A DNA stretch of 64,000 nucleotides from Paenibacillus flagellatus (GTDB taxonomy: Bacteria > Bacillota > Bacilli > Paenibacillales > NBRC-103111), in assembly GCF_003217775.1 (NCBI RefSeq), contig NZ_QJVJ01000018.1, forward strand, positions 1 to 64,000, in the 5' to 3' direction. Of the stretch, positions 16,377 to 24,324 are shown in pieces. The translations under genes were made by a program, and so were the position numbers. Under the pieces are notes generated by a model. The model was not told the origin of the DNA and searched no databases. It was given only the letters and a program-made list of their open reading frames with translations. Within the stretch, counting starts at the first letter, position 1. Every line of letters begins with the position of its first letter.

Positions 16377-17116
16377 CGGGTACGATATTCCAATCGATGC
16401 TCGCGACATCGCTTCGCGATAAAATCAGCCTGTTCTACTCGACGCTGTTCCCGGTGGCGCTGCTCGTCGGGCTCGGCCTTTACTTCGATTCCCCCGCCTA
16501 CAAGCCGGTATTGACGACCGGCGTCATCGGGCTCGGCAGCTTGTTCTGGGCGCTGCAGGGGGTCGCCTTTCAAGTGATGCAGCAGCGGAACAAAGGCGTC
16601 TACAAGCTGCTTCGGCTTGCACCGTATCCGACGCTGTCGTTCATTCTGTGCATGACGCTCGCCCGGACCGTTCTCGGGTTGGCGATGAGCGTACTCGTGC
16701 TGCTCGCCGCCGTCGTCGTCCTCGGCTTGCCGGTGACGCTGGCGGGCGTCCTGACACTGCTCGTCGTACTGGCCGCCGGCACGCTGTGCTTTACCGCGCT
16801 CGGGTTCCTGGTCGCCAACATGGCCCGGAACGAAGGCCAAATCAATATGCTGTCCAACCTGCTCTATCTCCCCATGGTGTTCGGCACCGATGCGTTTTAC
16901 AGTCTCGCCGGAGCGCCGGGCTGGATCGAGGCGGTCGGCCGCTGCTTCCCGTTCGCCTACTTCGTCGACGGCATGCGTTCCGCGCTGGCGGGACATTATG
17001 CCGACGCGGCCGTCTCGGTCGCGATCGTCGCGGGCTTCACCGCCGCCGTCCTGCTGCTCGCGGCGGTTACGTTTCGCTGGGACGCGGATCAATCCCCGCT
17101 CGGCGGCAAAGCGTAG
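16373..17116 (+). CDS. ABC-2 type transporter permease
   Basis: A 247-residue membrane protein with about six helices: an N-terminal helix (STLFPVALLVGLGLYF), four central helices, and the typical ABC-2 re-entrant region (FVDGMRSALAGHY near residue 203). The start is the ATG overlapping the ATPase stop codon, preceded by GGAGG. It forms the membrane part of the exporter encoded with the upstream ATPase. Its last 28 bp overlap the 3' end of the convergent TPR-like gene. Confidence 0.9.
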   Translation: MTGTIFQSMLATSLRDKISLFYSTLFPVALLVGLGLYFDSPAYKPVLTTGVIGLGSLFWALQGVAFQVMQQRNKGVYKLLRLAPYPTLSFILCMTLARTVLGLAMSVLVLLAAVVVLGLPVTLAGVLTLLVVLAAGTLCFTALGFLVANMARNEGQINMLSNLLYLPMVFGTDAFYSLAGAPGWIEAVGRCFPFAYFVDGMRSALAGHYADAAVSVAIVAGFTAAVLLLAAVTFRWDADQSPLGGKA

Positions 17117-17952
17117 CTCGTCCGGCCGGCCGGCGAAAGAGCAGGCCGCGTAAAGGCTCCCTCTCCGGGAGCCTTCGCCGTCCCGCCTTCCTGCGGGAAA
17201 AATCGGATGCGCACCGCCTTGTCGACCGAAGGATCGTACTCGGCCAGCACGAACGCTCCCCGCTTCTTCGTCTCCCCATCCGGCACCGCGTCCAGCGGGA
17301 CGACCTTGTCGTACAAGGAAGCGTCCGCGGTCCATAAGCCGTAGAGCCGCACGCCGTCCCGCCCGTCGCGGGCGGCTTCGGCCGCCTTGCTGCGCATCGT
17401 CTCGGCGACCTTCGCATCGTTCGCGTCGTACGGCAAATAGACGAAAAACGGGCGGACGCTCGCCTCGTACGTTACCCGCTTCCCGACCGTCGCCGCCGGC
17501 TTCACCGACGATAGGACCGCTTCGGCCGCGAGCAGCGCAAGCAGCAGCAGCGACGCGGCGATGCCGACCCATAACGCCCCTCTCCCTCCGCGGACCGCCG
17601 CGGTTGCCGGCTTTCGCCCGACCCGGGCGGCTGCGGATACCGAAACCGCGGGAACGGCTTGGACGACCGCCGGCCGCGTCAGCCTCCGAATCCCTTCGTA
17701 TGCCCGGCCGTAGTACGGAGACGAGCTCGTGCGGGCGGCTTCCCGGTAATGGTGCAGCGCTTTCGGCTTGTCGCCCAGCTCCTCATATTTTTTCCCCAGC
17801 ATATAGTGCGTTTCCGGCGAAGTCCGGTCGCCGTATCGAAGCATTTTCTCATAGGCGTTCGGATCGTTGGCGCTGACGTATACGCCGTTGTCGATTTTCA
17901 CCAGATGGCGGTGCAATGGATTCGGAAAACGGGCGGTTTTGTTTTTTTCCAT
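17089..17952 (-). CDS. single-pass membrane protein with TPR-like region
   Basis: A 287-residue protein, not assigned to a named family. The N-terminal cytoplasmic part holds a TPR-like helix pair (THYMLGKKYEELGDKPKALHHYREAA, in part YMLGKKYEELGDKPKALHHY, about residues 65-90). One membrane helix follows (GALWVGIAASLLLLALLAAEAV, in part ALWVGIAASLLLLALLAAEA, about 130-150). The outer C-terminal domain of ~130 residues has no recognised motif. ATG at 17952 is chosen because GGGAGG lies 7 nt upstream. Function unknown; the extracellular domain suggests an envelope role. Confidence 0.75.
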   Translation of the reverse strand: MEKNKTARFPNPLHRHLVKIDNGVYVSANDPNAYEKMLRYGDRTSPETHYMLGKKYEELGDKPKALHHYREAARTSSSPYYGRAYEGIRRLTRPAVVQAVPAVSVSAAARVGRKPATAAVRGGRGALWVGIAASLLLLALLAAEAVLSSVKPAATVGKRVTYEASVRPFFVYLPYDANDAKVAETMRSKAAEAARDGRDGVRLYGLWTADASLYDKVVPLDAVPDGETKKRGAFVLAEYDPSVDKAVRIRFFPQEGGTAKAPGEGAFTRPALSPAGRTSYALPPSGD

Positions 17953-18154
17953 ACCGGGCCTCCCTTTTTCGACGGATGACGATCCGCTCGGCTTCGTTCG
18001 GTTTCCCATGGCTGCGATTGTTCGGTTTTGCAGATACATTTTGTATCAAAATAATAGTAAGCAATTTTTCGCATATTTTCAAGACAATTCCCTCTTGCCG
18101 ACGAATAATCCGATACGATATGTATCAATCCAACAACTGCCGACCCTCCCCGAC

Positions 18155-18198
18155 TTGCGCCGCCGGATCGCTGCATGTATAGTGTAATTAGACCGGTC
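18155..18198 (+). promoter_or_regulatory. tetR promoter and operator
   Basis: TTGCGC (18155-18160), a 17-nt spacer and TATAGT (18178-18183) form the promoter. GACCGGTC (18191-18198), a perfect palindrome at about the transcription start, resembles the ACCGATCGGT element before the neighbouring MFS gene. Confidence 0.6.
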
Positions 18199-18226
18199 AG
18201 TTTGTTTAATGTAAAGGAGCATCCAC

Positions 18227-18817
18227 ATGAATCGCCGTCGCGGAGAAGCGGAGCAGACGAAGAAGCAGATCGCCGCCAAGGCGAAGGAGCTGTTTTGCCA
18301 GCGCGGGTACGCCGCCGCGTCGATGGACGACATATGCAAGGCGGCCGAAGCGAGCAAGGGCAGCTTGTATTACCATTTCAAAAACAAGGAATCGTTATTC
18401 CTCTACATCCTCGAAACCCAGCTGCAGGAATGGATGGAGAGCTGGAGCGCGAAGGCGGCCGCATGCCGTACGGCGACCGAAAAGCTGTACGCGCTGGCGG
18501 ATCATTACGCGGCCGATTTCCAGAGCCCGCTGACGAAGGTGGCCGAGGAATTTTCGGGCAGCCAGGCGAGCGGCCCCGAGACGCTCGAGAAGCTGCTCGA
18601 GCTGACGCGGATGCACTACCCCATATTCGAGGACGTGCTGCGGGAAGGAATGGAAACGGGCGAATTCCGCCAAAGCAACGTCCGCGACATGTCGCTCATT
18701 CTCGCCGGGCTTCTCGGCGGTCTGGGCATCTCGTACTACGAGACGGATATGGACGGCTTGTTCGCCTTGTACCGTCAAGGCGTCAGGACGATATTGGAAG
18801 GCATCGCCAACCGCTAA
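18227..18817 (+). CDS. TetR/AcrR family regulator (YfiR-like)
   Basis: A 196-residue repressor with the TetR helix-turn-helix at residues 10-55 (TKKQIAAKAKELFCQRGY, MDDICKAAEASKGSLYYHFKNKE) and a ligand-binding helical C-terminal domain. AAAGGAG lies 9 nt before the ATG. The gene order tetR-MFS and the sequence style match yfiR-yfiS of Bacillus subtilis. Palindromes with a CCGGTC/GATCGGTC core occur before both genes, which supports joint autoregulation. Confidence 0.92.
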   Translation: MNRRRGEAEQTKKQIAAKAKELFCQRGYAAASMDDICKAAEASKGSLYYHFKNKESLFLYILETQLQEWMESWSAKAAACRTATEKLYALADHYAADFQSPLTKVAEEFSGSQASGPETLEKLLELTRMHYPIFEDVLREGMETGEFRQSNVRDMSLILAGLLGGLGISYYETDMDGLFALYRQGVRTILEGIANR

Positions 18818-18838
18818 TTTTTTTTGCCCATTAATTAA

Positions 18839-18848
18839 ACCGATCGGT
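18839..18848. promoter_or_regulatory. operator-like palindrome before the MFS gene
   Basis: ACCGATCGGT is a perfect 10-bp palindrome 28 bp before the MFS start, between tetR and its partner. It shares the CGGTC core with the operator at 18191-18198. An eight-T run at 18822-18829 may slow transcription between the genes. Confidence 0.45.
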
Positions 18849-18875
18849 CGGATTAAAAGAGGAGGACCTCCGCTC

Positions 18876-20096
18876 ATGAAGCATTTGTTCGGCAACCGCG
18901 TCATTCGGCTGCTGCTCGGCAACGACTTGTTGGACAATATCGCCATCTGGATTCGCAACATCGCCGTCCTGTTCCTCGTCATGGACAAAACCGGCGACGA
19001 CCCGGTCGCCGTATCGCTCATTACGGTGGCGGAATACGCCCCGATTTTCCTGTTCTCGATGATCGGCGGAACGCTGGCCGACCGGTGGGAGCCGCGGCGG
19101 ACGATGATGGCGGGCGGGCTGCTGAGCGCGGCCTCCGTCGCGGCGATTGCGCTCGCCGTCCGGTACGGCGCCTGGGAGACGGTGTTCCTGGCGACGGCCG
19201 TGTCCGCGATCGTCAGCCAATTTTCGCAGCCGTCCTCCTTCGTCATCATCAAGCGGCACTTGAAGGAGGAACAGATCGCGGCGGCGACCGGGCTCGGCCA
19301 AAGCATGGCGGCGATATTCCTGATCGCCGGACCCGTTATCGGAACGGCCGTGTACGCCCGGCTCGGCATCGAGGCGTCGCTCCTGCTCGTCGCCGCGCTG
19401 TTCCTCGCCTCCACGCTGCTCGTCTTCTGGCTGCCGCGCGTCCCCAGGGAGACCGACGCCGAACGAAGCGGCGGTCTGTGGAGCGACATGCGGGAAGGCG
19501 TCCGGTTCGTCCTCCGCGACGCCCGGCTGAAGACGCTGCTGCTCTTGTTTGCGCTGCTTGGCATCGGCACCGGGCTCATTCAGCCGCTGGACATTTTCAT
19601 CGTCACCGACCGGCTGGCGCTCGACAAGGAGCAGGTGCAGTGGTTTTATCTCGTCTCCGGCGTCGGCCTGCTCGGCGGCGGCGTGCTTGCGGCCGTGACG
19701 GCGGGCAAGACCCGGCCGAACGGGCATTGGCTCGTCGCCGGCGGGCTCGGCTTCCTCGCCGTCTCGATCGTCGTCGAGGCATGGTCCGTCTGGGTGCCGG
19801 TGACGCTTGTCTCCCGGTTTCTCGTCGGCATCGCGATGGCGTTCATGCAGACGGCTTTGTCGGCGATGATGATCCGCATGATCGACGAAGCTTATGTGGG
19901 CCGGATCAACGGCACGCTCGCCCCGATCATGACGGGCACGCTGCTCGCCGGCTCCGCGTTGGCCGGCCCGCTATTGAAGGCGACGTCGCTGCTTGCCGTA
20001 TTCGCGCTCGCAGCCGGCATCGTCGCCGTCGCGGCCTTCTGCGCTTTGCGGCTGAAGGACCGGCCGTCCGCCGTCGAAGCGGCGGACCGGGCATAG
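18876..20096 (+). CDS. MFS transporter (YfiS-like exporter)
   Basis: A 406-residue, 12-helix major facilitator of the MFS_3/EntS-like group. The cytoplasmic loop 2-3 motif reads GGTLADRWEPRRTMMAGG, and helix 1 contains NDLLDNIAIWIRNIAV. GAGGAGG precedes the ATG. It is the second gene of a TetR-controlled pair and is probably a drug or metabolite exporter whose inducer is also its substrate. A terminator follows closely. Confidence 0.92.
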   Translation: MKHLFGNRVIRLLLGNDLLDNIAIWIRNIAVLFLVMDKTGDDPVAVSLITVAEYAPIFLFSMIGGTLADRWEPRRTMMAGGLLSAASVAAIALAVRYGAWETVFLATAVSAIVSQFSQPSSFVIIKRHLKEEQIAAATGLGQSMAAIFLIAGPVIGTAVYARLGIEASLLLVAALFLASTLLVFWLPRVPRETDAERSGGLWSDMREGVRFVLRDARLKTLLLLFALLGIGTGLIQPLDIFIVTDRLALDKEQVQWFYLVSGVGLLGGGVLAAVTAGKTRPNGHWLVAGGLGFLAVSIVVEAWSVWVPVTLVSRFLVGIAMAFMQTALSAMMIRMIDEAYVGRINGTLAPIMTGTLLAGSALAGPLLKATSLLAVFALAAGIVAVAAFCALRLKDRPSAVEAADRA

Positions 20097-20141
20097 CGGA
20101 GAGGACCGCGCCGCCGGCCGTGCCGTCTCCCGTACGTTACC

Positions 20142-20175
20142 CAAGCCTTTCGCACGACGGAAGGCTTGTTTTTTT
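20142..20175 (+). terminator. intrinsic terminator after the MFS gene
   Basis: CAAGCCTT and AAGGCTTG arms (20142-20149, 20161-20168) with an inner CG pair are followed by seven T residues. Confidence 0.88.
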
Positions 20176-20239
20176 GTAACGGAAATATCATTTTGTACTT
20201 GAATACAATTAGTTATCGTTATATAATTTCGTTACAAAA
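20172..20239 (+). promoter_or_regulatory. promoter flanked by inverted repeats
   Basis: TTGAAT (20199-20204), a 17-nt spacer and TATAAT (20222-20227) make a strong promoter. TTTTGTAACGGAAAT (20172-20186) and ATTTCGTTACAAAA (20226-20239) are inverted copies flanking it with one extra G. A smaller dyad, TTGTA/TACAA, overlaps the -35. The layout suggests a repressor that bridges or occludes the promoter. Confidence 0.65.
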
Positions 20240-20265
20240 TAAACGATATGAAGGGAGCGTCCCCT

Positions 20266-20886
20266 ATGCCGGATCCGACCGCCGTCAGCTCGTCGCTCGA
20301 CGAACTGTCCGAAGGAATGGCCGCCTACGAGGAAGAATTGGCCGACGAAATCGCCGAGCTCGCCAAGCGGCGCGAATGGCAAACGATTCAGGAGAAGTCC
20401 GAATACGCCAAGCAAATGCGCGTTTTCGCCGCGAAAATTATCGCGCTGAAGGAAGAGTGGGACCGGCTGAACGGGCTCGACGATCTCGCCGAACCGGCGT
20501 CCGGCGGAGACGCGGACAGCTTGCCCGTTACCGCCCGCACCCGCTGGGAGAAGCTCGGGGACAAAATCCGCGTCCAAACCGAAGGAGGTCGTTCCGCTTA
20601 TTCGAACGTCATTCCGGTATGGCTGTTCAAGGAGCTCGCCCTCTCCGCCCTGAACCGGATCAAATCGGACGGGTACGTGAAGACGTCGGACGTGCTGAAC
20701 GTGAAGCTCGATACGATCGTGGAAAAGAGCGAGTACAAGCGCGCGCCTCGGCTGCCGGTGTACGTGACGTTCAAGGTGCTGGTGAAGGAGGGCTTGTTCG
20801 AGAACCCCGACAGCAACTCGCACCGGTATACGCTCGTCGGCGGCAACGAGCAGGCGCTGCGAAGCTTCCTCGACCGGTTGGACTAA
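20266..20886 (+). CDS. hypothetical protein with C-terminal winged-helix-like region
   Basis: A 206-residue soluble acidic protein, family not recognised. The N-terminal ~70 residues are a charged coiled coil (ELADEIAELAKRREWQTIQE). The C-terminal ~100 residues (about 105-206, VIPVWLFKELALSALNRIKS and YVTFKVLVKEGLFENPDSN) look like a winged-helix fold. The start is placed at the ATG at 20266, 8 nt after GGGAG; the ATG at 20248 has no SD. It lies 28 nt before def and is probably cotranscribed with it from the promoter at 20199. Confidence 0.75.
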   Translation: MPDPTAVSSSLDELSEGMAAYEEELADEIAELAKRREWQTIQEKSEYAKQMRVFAAKIIALKEEWDRLNGLDDLAEPASGGDADSLPVTARTRWEKLGDKIRVQTEGGRSAYSNVIPVWLFKELALSALNRIKSDGYVKTSDVLNVKLDTIVEKSEYKRAPRLPVYVTFKVLVKEGLFENPDSNSHRYTLVGGNEQALRSFLDRLD

Positions 20887-20914
20887 ATCGTCATGGGAAT
20901 GGAGGAATGATCGG

Positions 20915-21436
20915 ATGGCCGAACGACAAATTCGCAAAATCGGAGACCCCGTCCTGCGGGAAACGTGCCGCCCCGTCCCGGCCGTGACGCCGAACGTCGT
21001 CAAGCTGCTGGACGACTTGGCGGAGACGATCCGCGGGGGCGACAACCGCGCCGGCTTGGCCGCCCCCCAGGTCGGCATCGCCAAACGAGTCGCCGTGCTC
21101 GAATACGACCATACGGGATTGATCGAGCTGATCAACCCGGTTATCGTCGAACGGTCCGGCGAACGGACCGGCCACGAAGCGTGCCTGTCCATTCCGGGCG
21201 TATACGGCACGGTGAAGCGGTCGCAATACGTGAAGGTGAAGACGTGGGACCGTCAAGGGAACGAAACGTTCATCGAGGGGGAGGACGAGGTCGCCGTCTG
21301 TCTGCAGCACGAAATCGACCATCTCGACGGCGTGCTGTACATCGATCGCGTGAAGCCGGGCGAGCTGTTCAACGAGCTGTCCGACAAGCCGATCGACGTG
21401 CTGCAGATGATCAAGCTGTCGCGCTCCGGACAATGA
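20915..21436 (+). CDS. def: peptide deformylase
   Basis: A 173-residue metalloenzyme that removes the N-formyl group from nascent proteins at the ribosome. Motif I GLAAPQVGI, motif II EACLS and motif III QHEIDHLDG are in order, with the metal Cys and two His present. Motif II is usually EGCLS; the Gly-to-Ala change is next to the metal-binding Cys and is unusual. The protein is longer at its C-terminus than type I enzymes (ends KLSRSGQ). fmt is not adjacent. The SD (GGAGGAA) is clear. Confidence 0.95.
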   Translation: MAERQIRKIGDPVLRETCRPVPAVTPNVVKLLDDLAETIRGGDNRAGLAAPQVGIAKRVAVLEYDHTGLIELINPVIVERSGERTGHEACLSIPGVYGTVKRSQYVKVKTWDRQGNETFIEGEDEVAVCLQHEIDHLDGVLYIDRVKPGELFNELSDKPIDVLQMIKLSRSGQ

Positions 21437-21477
21437 AGCGGGCGGCCGGCGCCGCCGCGGACGAGACGATTCGCCTC

Positions 21478-21505
21478 TTTACAAATCCGAAGTGCGTGTT
21501 ACAAT
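21478..21505 (+). promoter_or_regulatory. promoter before the ChbG remnant
   Basis: TTTACA (21478-21483), a 16-nt spacer and TACAAT (21500-21505). The predicted transcript starts about 30 nt before the terminator hairpin at 21541. Confidence 0.6.
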
Positions 21506-21533
21506 AACGACGATTGGACCTTCATACGCCATA

Positions 21534-21579
21534 CGCCGAAACGGCGCGAACTCCCGGAAGGGGCTCGCGCCGTTTTTTT
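21534..21579 (+). terminator. intrinsic terminator with overlapping competing hairpin
   Basis: ACGGCGCGA (21541-21549) pairs with TCGCGCCGT (21565-21573) and is followed by seven T residues. It ends the def transcript. CGCCG (21534-21538) can instead pair with CGGCG (21542-21546), which uses the 5' arm of the terminator. It also lies 28-34 nt before the next gene, between that gene and its likely promoter. Confidence 0.8.
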
Positions 21580-21606
21580 GCCGATTGCGCAAAAGGAGGA
21601 ATTTCC

Positions 21607-21849
21607 ATGGAAGCCCCGCGGTACCTGCTCCTCCATGCCGACGACTTCGGCCTGTCGCCCCGTGCGAACGCGGCGATCGCCGGTTTGTTCGTCCGGCGCG
21701 CCATCGGGTCGGCGACGGTGATGGGCCGCATCAAGCGGGAATACGAGTATCGGCTGATGCTCGACCCGGACGTGCGCCGAACGATCGACGAGGAAGGCTT
21801 CCGCCTCCTGTCGTGGAAGGAGCTTCGAGACCGGCAGCGGTCCCGCTAA
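21607..21849 (+). pseudogene. internally deleted ChbG/YdjC-like deacetylase
   Basis: An 80-residue intact ORF with a strong SD (AAAGGAGG). Residues 1-34 match the N-terminus of ChbG/YdjC carbohydrate deacetylases (YLLLHADDFGLSPRANAAI ... GSATVM, including the metal-binding ADDFG). Residues 35-80 match the extreme C-terminus of the same family (REYEYRLMLDPDVRRTID, EEGFRLLSWKEL). The ~180-200 residues between, with the catalytic His residues, are missing, so it looks like an in-frame deletion. It cannot be an active deacetylase. A genuine small protein derived from it is possible. Confidence 0.6.
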
Positions 21850-21868
21850 CGCGCGGTGCGACGCGCCT

Positions 21869-22483
21869 TCATAACGCGAACGGCGCCAGCCGGACGAGCT
21901 CCTGCCGCGTCCCGATCGCCATGACGGGCTCGGCCTCCGGCCTCATCCATTCAAGGACGCCGACGACGTGCTCCTCCGCGGCCGTGACGCAGCCGGCGGA
22001 GCCGGCGTCCGGGCCGCTCCAGACGTGGAAAAAGATCGCACTGCCGCGCCCCTTGACGATCGGCTCGTCGTTGTACCGGATGACGGCCGCCTTCCGGTAC
22101 GGCGGAATCGCCAGCCGCTCGAACGACTTCCAGCGGGCGGCCGGGTCCCCGGCATAACGCACCCACGTGTTGTAATCGTCCGACTGCGGATCGTCGATCC
22201 AGTAGTCGTGCGCGTCGACGACCCGGTACGGCCACGACCCTCCGGGGGCGGGCGGCGCGCCGAAGCCGGTGCCCATACGGAACCGGCCGGCCGGCGTCCG
22301 GCCGTCGCCTTCCCGCTTCAACAGCGTCAGCCCGCCGCGGCCGATGGCGGCGGGCACTCGCGCCTCCCGCCTCCAGCCTCCGGCGGCGGCTTCCCACATC
22401 GACAGCGTCGCCCGGACCGAGGCGTAGTCCGGTGTCTCGACGACGAGCATTTGCCGGGCGCGGTCGATCGGACATATTTCCAT
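21869..22483 (-). CDS. L,D-transpeptidase catalytic (YkuD) family protein
   Basis: A 204-residue protein of the YkuD/ErfK-like group lacking an obvious signal peptide (COG3786 type). The catalytic region reads FFHVWSGPDAGSAGCVTAAEE, in part HVWSGPDAGSAGCVTA, with the catalytic Cys in SAGCV and an upstream His. KREGDGRTPAGRFRMG near residue 75 is also characteristic. Classical members cross-link peptidoglycan through 3-3 bonds; the role of this cytosolic-looking subgroup is less clear. The ATG at 22483 is chosen for its GGAGGAGAGG SD; the frame is open upstream without one. Confidence 0.85.
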   Translation of the reverse strand: MEICPIDRARQMLVVETPDYASVRATLSMWEAAAGGWRREARVPAAIGRGGLTLLKREGDGRTPAGRFRMGTGFGAPPAPGGSWPYRVVDAHDYWIDDPQSDDYNTWVRYAGDPAARWKSFERLAIPPYRKAAVIRYNDEPIVKGRGSAIFFHVWSGPDAGSAGCVTAAEEHVVGVLEWMRPEAEPVMAIGTRQELVRLAPFAL

Positions 22484-22588
22484 CGCCTCTCCTCCTCCCT
22501 TTCCCCTTCCGTCTCTCGAACGATCCGTTCCGTTCATTATACGCCCCGACGCGTCGTACAAGAAGGGAATCGCCGCGAAAAAACGTTC

Positions 22589-22680
22589 AAAGTACCAAAA
22601 AAGGTCATCGCATTCCATAGGATAACGCCGCCCGATTCTATACAATGAAGCTATCTATGCCCACCGCATAGCGATATAAT
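22589..22680 (+). promoter_or_regulatory. activator-type promoter with shared 12-mer
   Basis: AAAGTACCAAAA (22589-22600) occurs exactly, in the same orientation relative to the gene, upstream of the CUT1 operon starting at 35616. A -10 TATAAT (22675-22680) has only a poor -35 (TATCTA), as expected if an AraC-type protein bound upstream activates it. Confidence 0.5.
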
Positions 22681-22715
22681 GGAAACGTAGACCAACCGGC
22701 AAAGGAGTCGAACCG

Positions 22716-24290
22716 ATGAACCGTCATCTGCATGCGGATATCGTCATTATCGGAGGGGGTACCGGAGGCGTCGCCGCAGCGCTGGCCGCCGCCCGGATGG
22801 GCCGCTCCGTCATCATGACCGAGGAGACCGATTGGATCGGCGGACAGCTCACGAGTCAGGCGGTTCCGCCCGACGAGCATCCGTGGATCGAGCAATTCGG
22901 CTGTACCCGCAGCTACCGGCAATTCCGCAACGGCGTTCGCGCTTATTACCGAGACCATTTCCCGATGACGCCGCAAGCGCGCGCCAACGAGCGCCTCAAT
23001 CCCGGCGGCGGCGGCGTCAGCCGGATTTGCCACGAGCCGCGCGCGGCGCTCGCCGTGTTGAACCAAATGCTCGCCCCTTACGTGCACAGCGGCTTGCTGA
23101 CGATTCTGACCCGTCACGCCATCGTATCGGCGGAGACGGACGGCGACCGCATCGTCGCCGCCGTCGTCAAGAACGGCGATACCGGCACGCTCGTCACGCT
23201 CACCGCGCCGTACTTCATCGACGCGACCGAGTGCGGCGACGTGCTGCCGCTCGCGGGCGTCGAGTACGTGACCGGCGCCGAGTCGCAGGCGCAGACGGGC
23301 GAGCCGCATGCGCTCGAGGGCGACGCCGATCCGCTCGACATGCAAGGCTTCACCCACTGCTTCGCCATGGATTACATCGAGGGCGAGGACCATACGATCG
23401 ACCGTCCGGCACAGTACGATTTCTGGCGCCAGTACAAAGCCGACTTCTGGCCGGACAAGCTGCTCAGCTGGACGGGCGTCCGCCCGCATACGCTCGAGAC
23501 GGTGCAGTACGAGCTGTTCCCGGGCACGGACCGCTACTCGCTGTTCCATTACCGGCAAATCGTCGACAAGTCGCACTTCGCGCCGGGCACGTTCGCGAGC
23601 AACGTGACGCTCGTCAACTGGCCGCAAAACGACTACTGGCTCGGCCCCGTGTTCGAAGTAAGCGCGGAGGAGCGCGCGAAGCATCTCGAAGGCGCCAAGC
23701 AGCTCAGCCTGTCGCTCTTGTACTGGCTGCAGACCGAAGCGCCGCGTCCGGACGGCAAACAGGGCTATCCGGGACTGCGCCTGCGCCCCGACGTCGTCGG
23801 CACCGAGGACGGCCTCGCCATGTATCCGTACATTCGCGAATCGCGCCGCATCAAGGCCGAATTCACCGTGCTCGAGCAGCACGTCGCGACCGCCTGCCGT
23901 CCCGACGGCAAAGCGGAGACGTTCGAGGACTCGGTCGGCATCGGCTGCTACCGGATCGACCTGCATCCGAGCACGAGCAACCGGCACTATATCGACATCT
24001 CGTCGCTGCCGTTCCAAATTCCGCTCGGCTCGCTCATCCCGGTCCGGATGAACAACTTGCTGCCGGCCTGCAAAAACTTGGGCGTTACACACATTACGAA
24101 CGGCTGCTACCGGCTCCATCCGGTCGAGTGGAACATCGGCGAAGCCGCCGGCTACTTGGCCGCATACAGCTTGGAACGCGGGATCTCGCCGCGCGCGGTG
24201 CGGAACGGCAAGTCCGATCTCGGCCAATTCCAGCAGCTGCTGACGCGCGAAGGCGTCGAGCTGTCGTGGCCGGTTACGCGTCCGGTCTAA
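22716..24290 (+). CDS. FAD-dependent oxidoreductase (FAD_oxidored family)
   Basis: A 524-residue flavoprotein. The N-terminal Rossmann motif ADIVIIGGGTGGVAAALAAA, then MTEETDWIGGQLTSQ, bind FAD. FIDATECGDVLPLAGVEYV near residue 165 and the C-terminal NGCYRLHPVEWNIGEAAGYL complete the family pattern. Members are often found in Paenibacillus sugar-degradation clusters, but substrates are unknown. The gene is followed after 34 nt by a Gfo/Idh/MocA dehydrogenase on the same transcript, suggesting consecutive oxidation steps on a carbohydrate or polyol. SD: AAAGGAG. Confidence 0.9.
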   Translation: MNRHLHADIVIIGGGTGGVAAALAAARMGRSVIMTEETDWIGGQLTSQAVPPDEHPWIEQFGCTRSYRQFRNGVRAYYRDHFPMTPQARANERLNPGGGGVSRICHEPRAALAVLNQMLAPYVHSGLLTILTRHAIVSAETDGDRIVAAVVKNGDTGTLVTLTAPYFIDATECGDVLPLAGVEYVTGAESQAQTGEPHALEGDADPLDMQGFTHCFAMDYIEGEDHTIDRPAQYDFWRQYKADFWPDKLLSWTGVRPHTLETVQYELFPGTDRYSLFHYRQIVDKSHFAPGTFASNVTLVNWPQNDYWLGPVFEVSAEERAKHLEGAKQLSLSLLYWLQTEAPRPDGKQGYPGLRLRPDVVGTEDGLAMYPYIRESRRIKAEFTVLEQHVATACRPDGKAETFEDSVGIGCYRIDLHPSTSNRHYIDISSLPFQIPLGSLIPVRMNNLLPACKNLGVTHITNGCYRLHPVEWNIGEAAGYLAAYSLERGISPRAVRNGKSDLGQFQQLLTREGVELSWPVTRPV

Positions 24291-24324
24291 TCTTTTATTA
24301 TCCTAATACGAGGTGCATCCCATC

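Noticed and set aside
18191-18848. The two GATCGG/GACCGG palindromes as ends of a small mobile element around tetR
   Set aside because: There is no target-site duplication or transposase, and the sites fit TetR operators better.
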